NCBI RefSeq assembly: GCF_000002075.1
Contig: NW_004797652.1
Location: 64,490-128,489, forward strand
Length of the DNA stretch: 64,000 nt
From: Aplysia californica
Taxonomy: Eukaryota; Mollusca; Gastropoda; Aplysiida; Aplysiidae
Direction: 5' to 3'
Positions 55,640 to 64,000 of the stretch are shown here, in pieces. Made by a program: the position numbers and the translations under genes. Below the pieces are notes generated by a model. That model had not been told where the DNA came from. It ran no database searches and saw nothing but the letters and a program-made list of their open reading frames with translations. Positions within the stretch are counted from its first letter, which is position 1. Every line of letters starts with the position of its first letter.

Positions 55640-56778
55640 ACAAAAAAATGTCCGTTACGATTGTGACCTAAAGATTTAGCATTGTGTCCTAAAGCAGGAC
55701 AGCCCAAGGTACAGTAAATATTTTTTAAGATATCCCACTTTCTGTCCTACATCTAGCATCAATAGATCTACCCTGAATATATTCTTTTTAAAAAAACAGT
55801 CTGAAGGCCCCTTTACACGTGAAGTTCATTGATTAGTAGGATAACTGTAGGATATCGAAAGAATGGCCGGGATCCTGTCAACTTCCCAGAAAGACTGAGA
55901 GCGGAAATGAGCTATCCTCACAATAATGAAGGGTTCTCAGTCCAGCCACCAGATATCTGGTGAAGCCAAATATATGTGTGCCACTAGAGAAAGGCACCAA
56001 AAGTCGCAGCAGACCGTTACGAGCTACAGGCTAAAAAAGACAAAAATCACTTTTTGGACCAAAATGCATTTCCATTAAAAAATGATAGATCCACCATTTT
56101 TTTACAATGTGCTCAAAGGGTTTTCATTGATTTAACTTCTAAATATTTTATTTTGAATTATTTTGAGGGTAGGGTATAATAACAACAAATAATGTAAACT
56201 GCTTTTAAAAGGTGTTAAAATCTATTCTTGGAGCACGTCTTCTTTTCCCTGCTATGTTTACCATTGAATTCCATTCCTTATTGATGTCAACTGAATGCCA
56301 AATTGGAAATGAATTTTCCATGAATAAATACATTTAAAACATTGACTTAAAAAAAAGTTTGTATGGGTTCTCACCCCTGTTAAACTTAAAAGCTCATTTT
56401 CTCAAAATTATATTTTTTACTTGTTACCCTATCTCACAAAACGTGCAATATCTCAAGAACTACTTGAGATATAAAAAAAATTCAAAGACCCCTGTGTTTA
56501 GCATTGAATTTCCTATAAGGTACAACCCTTAACTCAAAATGGTGAAAATCCGACTTTTGGTACCTTTTTTTAGGCACACAAACATATTTTCTGGCCGGCA
56601 AACCGAAGGCATGACGACGAGGGAGCGGCTTCTTTGATGTTGCCCCAGGGGAGAGATAAAATGCATTCCAAAAGTTTCCTAAATATTGACCAAATCAAAA
56701 AAATAATAAATTTTCATGATGAGCGACCCAAGATAATTCTTCAAAATCACGCTGGGAACACAATTTAATGCCGGATTA
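55640..56778. other. Unassigned stretch upstream of the last exon found
   Basis: No exon or element ends were recognised. Confidence 0.4.
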
Positions 56779-57548
56779 CAGTAGAACACGCCAAGGTTAA
56801 AGCGGGACTTTTGGTTCTAGAAGAAAAATCCTGCTGAAGGCGAGTTCCCGCTATAGGAATGCAAAGAGGAAATTACCGGAAAATTTTTTTAAATCCACAT
56901 GACGTCCCTTCCATATCAATAAAGTTTGCACTTTAGATTTGTCTTCGTTTTCTTGTCAACTTCATTAATTATCTCGGCCTTTAATTCAAGTGAGAATTAT
57001 TTCCTTTCATCTTTGTTTAAGCGATCTTTTCCTCGGTCTCATTGCTTCTGCTGTCTATCGTATCGGTAAGCCTGCTATAAAACTGGTGAAGTGGATGCCT
57101 AGGTATGCCTATGAGCATCAACAATCGCAATTCAATGGATCGGGAATCACACATTACACGCTCTCCTCTTCTTTTACTTTTTGGCCTAGCCAAGGCCTAG
57201 GGCTATCGCCTATACACTCTCATACTCATACTGAGCATCTAAGATATATGGCACATCACTTTTGGAGTAGCTCACATAACGCGTCTCTCCGCACAATCTC
57301 TCTCTGCCGCCTACCCCGCCTCACTTATCACTGGACTGGCCAATCCCAATGCCGAACCGCTGACTGCTTGTTTGGAACCTGCCCACAGCCCCCCAACCCC
57401 CTTCCCCCCAGCTAGAGCTCACTCAATCTTCGGCTGTACCCGAGTTCGGACCTTTCCTTGCCCCCCTAAATCAGAACACAGGTAATTGGGTTTACATAGA
57501 AAAAAAAGGGGGATTCCAGTAAGGTCCTGCTGCAGTCATGTTTTACTG
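56779..57548. mobile_element. Pogo/Tigger-like non-autonomous element M7
   Basis: Left end CAGTAGAACACGCCAAGGTT, right end (reverse complement) CAGTAAAACATGACTGCAGC, TA on both sides. It is 770 bp; the 141-codon frame inside has no recognised domain. Confidence 0.6.
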
Positions 57549-57639
57549 TACCAAGTTAATTTTTTGTATGTTTGGGGAAACCATAATTATTATTAATTCC
57601 CATATGTTAAGTAGGCCAGGGCATGAAACTGAATGATAA

Positions 57640-57877
57640 ATAACCTGTCCCTGTAGAATTATGCAAATTAAGATGGCCAAATTATGCCCAAAAAATGCAA
57701 AATTATGCAAAAATTATGCCAGTTATCGTAACACCATTCGCGACATGTTTTGCACTTTTTCAACAAGAATTTTCATGATTTTCATGTTTTGTGTGCAGAA
57801 AAATTGAAAACAGAACATATCAGTATCAGTAATTTGTTGTGCATTTGGAAAGAAAACAAGACACGTCAATCAGAATA
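57640..57877 (+). repeat. Dispersed repeat family D, 5' part, interrupted by the LINE
   Basis: It runs colinear with the reverse complement of 50935-51190 up to ACGTCAATCAGAATA and resumes after the LINE at 63651. Confidence 0.8.
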
Positions 57878-57881
57878 CCCC

Positions 57882-57913
57882 CAGTGGGTCGGGAGATATA
57901 AATAGACCCACTG
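57882..57913 (+). promoter_or_regulatory. Hairpin with TATA-like loop at the LINE 5' end
   Basis: CAGTGGGTC (57882-57890) pairs exactly with GACCCACTG (57905-57913) around a loop containing GATATAAATA. It begins four bases from the LINE start and could be part of an internal promoter or RNA structure. Confidence 0.45.
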
Positions 57914-58383
57914 CTTCGTCTGCAGAAGGTGCAACCCCTTCAAAGGCGAGGTGTCGAAACACGGACCCCAATCCTCTGAGATCCGGATGCGACACCTACT
58001 TTGGTGTATCTTCCTCTTCTCCTTCCTTCTTTCTTTCTTTTTCTATCTTTCCTACCACCACTGACCTCAAGTGCAGCAAAAAGAGACGTCACCCATCCCA
58101 CAGAGTGGGCACCTCGTTGACCGTGAGGTGCGACCCGTGCGGAGGGAAAACGGTTTCCTGGCGGTTGAGGTGAGATCAGTCCACGGACTATCCCTCGCCA
58201 ACACACCTCTTTGGCTCAGGTTTTCCTCTTAGACGGGAGGGTGGCAGGGCCCATTCCACTCAATCGGTTGAGAGCTGAAACCCCATCAAGCCCTGGGTCA
58301 ATCTTGACGGGAGGGTCTTGTACTTTCTCGTTGAGAGTATAGCTCCGGGGTAGCCCTGGCACAGCTCTGGTCATCCGAGCAAT

Positions 58384-59605
58384 GTGTCCCCTTGTTGGGC
58401 TCCGTGGCGGGCGGGGAGCCCCGGAGTAGAATCAACCATAAATTTCATATGGAATCCAAATTTAAAAAAGACCCTTCCCCAGCTCCCAACGTTAACAAAA
58501 AGTCTCGGCTCGCGGAAGCGGGTGCCGCCGCCGAGTCGAGCAAAAATTCAAAAACAGGAAAAAGGACCTTTACCATTGTTTCTTTCCTCCCTTTTCCCAG
58601 GGAGCTTCCGAAGCAGCCGTACGTGGCCATCAGCTGCTAAGAAGACTCACAGAAGAAGATCACTGATCTGAATCTGTTCAAGACGGGAGATGCACTACGA
58701 CAGGTTCTGGGATACATTCCTACGAATATGTCCAGAAGCTGTCCTCTGGTGTACTCCTCGTCAAGTGCGCAACTGAAGACGAAGTGACCAAACTCCTGGA
58801 TACCACAACCTTCGGCGGTATTCCATGTAGGTCCGAGCGCTACCAGAAATTCAACCGTTCGGAGGGCGTCGTCCGCAGCCATGAGCTGAAAGGCTGCTCC
58901 ATGGAAGAAATTGTGAAGCACTGTGAGGGAGTGGTCGAAGCCCGCCGGATTACTCTTCGGCGGGGGGAGGCTACTATTGAAACGAACACGATTGTCCTCA
59001 CTTTCGAATTGTGTCGCCCTCCAGCCACTGTTCGGGTATCTTACTTGGTACTCGACGTATGACCCTATGTGCCGAACCCTCTGCGCTGTTTCAAGTGTCA
59101 GAAGTTCGGCCATAGCCAGTCACGGTGCCGTCACGCAGCCGTGTGTCCTCGTTGTGGCAAGACCGGGCATCCTGAGAAGGAATGCAAGGCTAGTCCTTGT
59201 TGCCCCAACTGCCACAGCCAGCACACAGCTTTCAGCAAGGAGTGCCTGACTTGGCTCCAAGAATGCGCCGTCCAAGAATACAAGGCGCGAAATGGCTGCT
59301 CCTTCCAGGAGGCCCGTAAGGTTGTCTGCCCGCCATCACAACCCCAGTCATTGGCCGGTCGTATTCAAAGGCAGCCCAGGTGGTCACAAGGTCGGCAAGT
59401 AATTCTACTGCCGACCTCCCAAAGCCCGCGGTCAACAGGCAAGTCTCTGTGCCTAAGAACAAAAAGCCCGCAACTATCCCTGTGGCAACTCCCTTTGAGG
59501 TGCCACTCTCTAACCGCTATCCTCTTCTCCCCCTCACAGCTCTTCTATCCCTTTTTCTTCTTCTCCTTCTTCCACCTCACAGCCCATCCCTTTGATGGAG
59601 TGTGA
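58384..59605 (+). pseudogene. LINE ORF1 (gag-like, CCHC zinc knuckles), decayed
   Basis: An RRM/PRE-like middle part (about 58784-59060, CRSERYQKFNRSEGVVRS) leads into PYVPNPLRCFKCQKFGHSQ. Two canonical C-x2-C-x4-H-x4-C knuckles start at 59087, followed by a third Cys/His cluster to about 59245. A TGA at 59060-59062 interrupts LDV-PYVP, where related elements have Arg; it is compatible with CGA to TGA decay. A Pro/Ser-rich tail follows. ORF1 proteins coat the LINE RNA. Confidence 0.75.
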
Positions 59606-59902
59606 GGTGGGCCTTCTCCCCTCCCCCCAGCCCCCTCCCCCCCCAGCCCCCTCGGTCTGCTTCACCTCCCCCTACCCCTCCAGCAGACAAACCCCTGCCT
59701 AAGGAGGAAGACAGCTCCGACTCCCCTCCCAGGCCTGACCCCGGGAAAGGAGGAGTCTGTCACTCCTCCAAATCCCCCACTAGACCACCGTCCAATCCAG
59801 GATGGCACCTAGAAAACACTCTGCCTTCCCCGCAAGGAGGAGTCAGAGTGTTTCTTCGAAGCCGGGGCCTTTGAGCTCCAAAATAAAAACTAAAAAATCT
59901 TA

Positions 59903-62900
59903 ATGGCGGTCCTCCAATGGAATGCCGGCGGAATCCGACCTTCCATTGCAAAATAGCAACATTTACAGGCCACACTGTGCCCACGGGTGGCCTGTATTCA
60001 AGAAACAAAATTCGCCCCGGCTTCAACCATAGACTTAAGAGGATTTACTGCGTACCATCACATTCACACAGAGAACCAGATTGCTTCCGGTGGTAGCACC
60101 ATCTACACCGACAACAACACACTCCACAGACAAGTACATCTTAAGACGACCTTCCAGGCTATTGCCGTACGGGTCACCCTGCACAGACCAATCACTATCT
60201 GCTCAGTTTATATCCCACCAAATTACCCCCTCAAAATAACCCAACTAAATGACTTAAAGGCTAAGCTTCCAAAACCCTTTATTTTGCGAGGTGATTTCAA
60301 TGCCCACAGCCCCCTTTGGGGAGACAAACCTATAGACCAGAAAGGAAAAATAATAGAAAATTTTTATTTCAAAATAATATCTGTCTCTTAAATGATAAAT
60401 CCCCAACTTACAGAAACAGAGCCACTTATGGCACTTCATCCCTTGACCTCACCTTTTGTACCCCTGACCTAGTCCCAGATCTTGAGTGGTCTGTGCTGGA
60501 TGACCGTACGGACCATTTCCCAATTCTTTTCAAAAACAATAGCCTCCAAAACAACCCGATCCCAGAACGCTTCAACTTCAAAAAATAAAAAGCAGACTGG
60601 GACGGGTTTGCCAATCAATGTTCCCAGATTCTTAATCCCAATTTCGACCTCAACAACAATAAATTCCACGAAAAGCTTTTAGAAATATGCCAAAAACACA
60701 TACCAAAAACAAAAACAAAACCCCGGAGGAACAAGATCTGGTTCTCTTGGGAATGTGAAGATGCAGTAAAGAAAAAGAAGGCAGCGTATCGAAAGGCCGT
60801 CAACAACACCACCATAGAAAACAAGATCAATTATTTAAAGGCTCGAGCTGTGGCACGTAGATGCCTCAGGGAGAGCAAAAGACAATCATTCAAAAAATAC
60901 ATCTCCAAAATCAACAGCCAGATACCACTCAACCAAGTTTTCAAAATTGCTAAAAAATTATCAGGTAGACGCACAGACACCATTCGGCACATCCAGAGGC
61001 CGGATGGAACCACAGCTGAAACGCAAGTAGACATCGCAAACACAATAGCTACATCTCTTGCCAAAAACTCATCCCAAGCAAACTACAACACCACCTTTCA
61101 AAACATCAAAACTAACAGAGAAAAACAACACCTAAACTTCCACTCAAACAACACTGAAATCTACAACGCAGACTTCACAATAGACGAACTAACATCATGC
61201 ATCTCGGACCTGGGCAATACAGCCCCGGGACCGGATGACATCCACAACCAGATCATTAGACACTTACCCTCAGAAACACTTACACTCCTACTAAACATAT
61301 ACAACGACATGCGGCGGTTGCACTCCTTTCCGGAGTCTTGGCGTCTCGCCATTGTCATTCCAATACCCAAACCAAACAAGGACCACACACACCCATCCAA
61401 TTACAGACCAATAGCACTAACGAGCTGTCTCTGCAAACTGATTGAAAAAATGATTCACAGGCGACTCATGTGGTTTCTGGAAACGGCGGGCTCGCTGAGC
61501 GGTCTCCAGTGCGGATTCAGGAAAACTCGATCCACTCTGGATCACCTGGTCCGCCTGGAGACCTTTATACGCGAGACATTCGCTGAAAGAGGCCACATGA
61601 TCGCCATCTTTTTTTACCTAGAAAAAGCCTTCGACACAACCTGGAAGTACAGCACTCTTTGAGACCTGCACGCACTCGGCATACGCGGTCACCTCCCTGC
61701 CTTCATTGGCAACTTCCTGAAGAACCGTTCCTTCCAGGTTCATGTCGGATCCTCCCTTTCAGACCCACACCAACAGGAGGAAGGAGTCCCCCAGGGGAGC
61801 ATCCTTTCTCCTCTCTTATTCGAAATTAAAATAAATTCCATAGTATAAACCCTCCAAAACAGCATAGACAGCTCGTTATACGTTGACGACTTTTTGATAT
61901 GCTGCTGTTAGAAAAATCCTCATTTGAGATCTATGCACAAACTCGAAACGTGCGCAAACAATAACGGTTTCAAGTCCTCCCCGTCGAAGACGGTTGCAGT
62001 ACACTTCTGCCGAACAGGCAGACGTGTGCTGCAGCCGGATTTGACACTATACAGGGAAAGGATTCCCGCCCAGGACCAAGCTCGTTTCCTCGGCGTCATT
62101 TTCGACAAAAAACTCACATTCATACCACACATCAAAGACCTTCGTGTGAGGTGCCAGAAAGCGCTAAACGCTTTGAAAATTCTATCGCATCCGGAGTGGG
62201 GCGGGGACTCAAAATACCTTCTCCACTTGTACATCTCCCTTGTCCGGTCCAGGCTTGACTATGGCTGTCAAGTCTACGGATCGGCAAAACCACACATCTT
62301 AAAAATGCTAGACCCAATACAAAACCAAGGACTCCGCCTTGCTCTGGGGGCTTTCCGCACTTCTCCGGTGGAGAGCCTCCAGGCCCAGGCCAACATACCA
62401 CCACTCTCACTCAGACGCACACAACTCTCACTACAATACGCAGTTAAACAGAGCTCAACACCGGAAAATCCAGCGCACAACAGCATTTTTAAAACAAACC
62501 CAGAAACCATAAACAAATTCCAAAACAACGAAAAACTCATCAAACCCTTCGGCCTCAGAATCCTTGAGGACCTCAAAAACTTACACTTTTCCAAACAAGA
62601 CATCCAACAAATTCTTTTCCCCGACCTCTCTCCGTGGCACCTCACCAAGGCAAAAGTAGACTTACAGCTGACCACACACAACAAGGAAAGCACAAACACC
62701 AAAACTTTTAAAGCAGAATACACAAAACTAATAGATAAATACCCCGGTGCGGAGCTCATCTTCACGGATGGCTCCAAAAAAGACAATGAAGTGGGCGCCG
62801 CAGCCCTATCTCCCAACAGAACACACCAGAGGAGACTCCATCCTGAAGCTTCCATTTTCTCTGCGGCACTGGACTCCGTAGAAAATTCTCCAAACAAATC

Positions 62901-63317
62901 TTTCCTAATCCTTTCTGACTCTTTGTCTTGCATCACCTCACTCACAACTACACACTCTTACACCCAAAAATAGTTAGGCTACAACAGAAAATTCACACAC
63001 TATCAGAGACAGGAAAAAACATCATGTTCGCATGGATACCTAGCCATGTGGGCTTCCGAGGAAACGAGCAGGTAGACGACCTGGCGAAAAAAAGCTTCAT
63101 CCCTTCTGCTGGGATCAACGACAAACACTCTCCCACAGACTGACTTTAGAAATAAAGTCAAAAAGTATTCCTCCGGTCTGTGGAAGAGCCACTGGGAAAA
63201 ACAGAAAAACAATAAACTATATGAAATAAAACCCAAACTAGAACAGCGAAATCCTTCGGACCTCTCCAGAAGAGACGAAGTCATTTTTACTCGATTGCGC
63301 ATCGGACATGTGTAGAC
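59903..63317 (+). pseudogene. LINE ORF2 (endonuclease, reverse transcriptase, RNase H), decayed
   Basis: It starts MAVLQWNAGGIRPSIAK at 59903. Endonuclease landmarks are CIQETKFAP, RGDFNAHSPLWG, and SLDLTFCTPDL with DDRTDHFPI. Reverse transcriptase: APGPDDIHN, NYRPIALTSCLCKLIEKMI, LQCGFRKTRST, motif A IAIFFYLEKAFDTTW (Tyr codon at 61615-61617 in place of the catalytic Asp), QGSILSPLLF and YVDD at 61879-61890. RNase H: FTDGSKKDNEVGA, a Glu in EASIFSAALDS, and LSDSLSC. Stops include TAG 59954-59956 and TGA 61660-61662, with frame changes near 60360 and 62974. It ends early after RLRIGHV at 63317. Confidence 0.85.
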
Positions 63318-63587
63318 TTTGGAGAGATCCGAAGGAAATATAAATGCAAAAAATTGCAAGACATTTTTTCCGTCGTTGTTCCCAGCAGAATATTGAATTT
63401 TATGAAGGCCATTGGCCTTTATCGCAAATTGTAAAGTGAAATCGTACTATTTAAAATTTTTATTGTTAATTATAAGAGTTGTTTTAAATTGAAAATATAT
63501 TTACACCGAATTTTAATATTTTAGCATTTTAAAGTCTAATAGTTAACCAATCGTGCAGTGAACTTTTGCAAAAGTAAACAACTTGTG

Positions 63588-63652
63588 TTTCGCACGCTCA
63601 TATGACCTTACGCAGTTGCGAGCGCCGTAAAACCCTGTACTACTACTACTAC
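63588..63652 (+). repeat. LINE 3' tail shared with SINEs, ending (TAC)5
   Basis: Order GCTCATATGACC, TTACGCAGTTGCGAGCGCCG, TAAAACCC and (TAC)5 at 63638-63652. Apart from the last few bases the same order closes SINE copies S1-S7. Confidence 0.85.
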
Positions 63653-63730
63653 ATCAGTCAGAAAAAAAACAACCAAAAAATATAATCTCTAACTTTCAGC
63701 TATAGATCTCTAGATCTCTATAGAGGAAAG
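63653..63730 (+). repeat. Dispersed repeat family D, 3' part
   Basis: The continuation of 57640-57877 after the LINE: CAGTCAGAAAAAAAACAACC, AAAAAATATAATCTCT and CTTTCAGCTATAGATC, as in the reverse complement of 50935-51020. Confidence 0.8.
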
Positions 63731-63734
63731 AAAA

Positions 63735-64000
63735 TTGTAAAAAAAAAAAGACACCTGGACCTCTGATGTTGGCACATTACTAAAACCAGGGACACCTGTC
63801 AAAACATGAAACATCAGCAGACATGAGAACAACAACTTTTGATGGATTGAAAAATTGAACATGCTCAAGGAACAAAATCCCAACCCATAACCAAGATCTT
63901 CTAACAAGGGAAATAACCAACTTGTCACTTAAATTAGACTTATTTATTACTTCCCTTAAGTCATATGGCGAGGCGTTAATAAATTGTTTTGTGAAAAAAA
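63735..64000. other. Right edge, unassigned
   Basis: No supported gene or element was found. Confidence 0.4.

Larger units (their letters stand above)
57878..63652 (+). mobile_element. I-superfamily LINE (Nimb-like), nearly full length
   Basis: A 5.8-kb non-LTR retrotransposon with a 5' UTR, a zinc-knuckle ORF1, an ORF2 with endonuclease, reverse transcriptase and RNase H, a 3' UTR and a (TAC)5 tail. Both ends are fixed because it splits repeat family D; ACGTCAATCAGAATA (57863-57877) and ACATCAGTCAGAAAA (63651-63665) form a 15-bp target duplication with three mismatches. RNase H places it in the I superfamily; Nimb is a guess from its likely mollusc host. It is inactive: several stops and frame changes, a lost catalytic Asp in motif A and a damaged C-terminus. 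Confidence 0.88.

Noticed and set aside
56990-57415. 141-codon plus-strand frame
   Set aside because: It lies wholly inside MITE M7 and has no transposase or other domain similarity.
63743-63786. Possible small minus-strand exon (VPGFSNVPTSEVQ) between CAG and GTGTCT
   Set aside because: Its phase does not join the next coiled-coil exon (55633) directly, the donor is weak, and nothing else supports it.

Overview
The window looks like nuclear DNA of a marine invertebrate, most likely a mollusc. It is intron-rich and AT-rich, crowded with old transposable elements, and carries GATCTA hexamer arrays and many long poly-G/poly-C tracts. The only gene that can be read from start to stop is an invertebrate-type RPS23. 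The species assignment is inference; nothing here is diagnostic.

Three host genes can be supported. (1) Positions 2230-9554, minus strand: six internal exons of ATP6AP1 (V-ATPase accessory subunit S1, Ac45). The signal-peptide exon and the membrane-anchor exon were not found; the latter should lie beyond the left edge. (2) Positions 18029-26891, plus strand: a complete four-exon RPS23 (143 residues) with a pyrimidine-rich 5' leader and an AATAAA poly(A) signal. (3) Positions 45998-55633, minus strand: six phase-consistent exons of an unidentified coiled-coil protein with a long Ser-rich, NLS-bearing C-terminal exon; both ends are missing. A candidate first exon (15364-15425, minus) and a candidate further exon (42468-42564, minus) are weaker.

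The rest is a layered record of mobile elements. A tyrosine-recombinase fossil and a large inverted repeat lie at 150-2010. Two SINE families (5.3-10.8 kb, 19.7 kb, 31.4-32.7 kb) carry the same 3' tail as a nearly full-length I/Nimb-type LINE at 57878-63652. Two RTE-type LINEs lie at 39.6-41.2 and 43.2-45.65 kb. A mariner (27983 onward) and a Tc1 (36090-37080) are decayed DNA transposons. Seven non-autonomous elements have pogo/Tigger-like ends (CAGT... with flanking TA). A Mutator-like element (12215-12928) has about 100-bp terminal inverted repeats and a 9-bp target duplication, and a separate element (29329-30077) ends in poly-G/CTACACC.

The strongest observations are these. One SINE duplicated the polypyrimidine tract of an ATP6AP1 splice acceptor, and its own tail now offers a TACTAA-like branch point. 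The SINE and LINE tails match, and the LINE's 3' end is fixed independently by the target repeat it interrupted. A MITE sits inside the catalytic motif of the mariner. No new enzymatic system was recognised. All alignments to known families are from memory and by eye.
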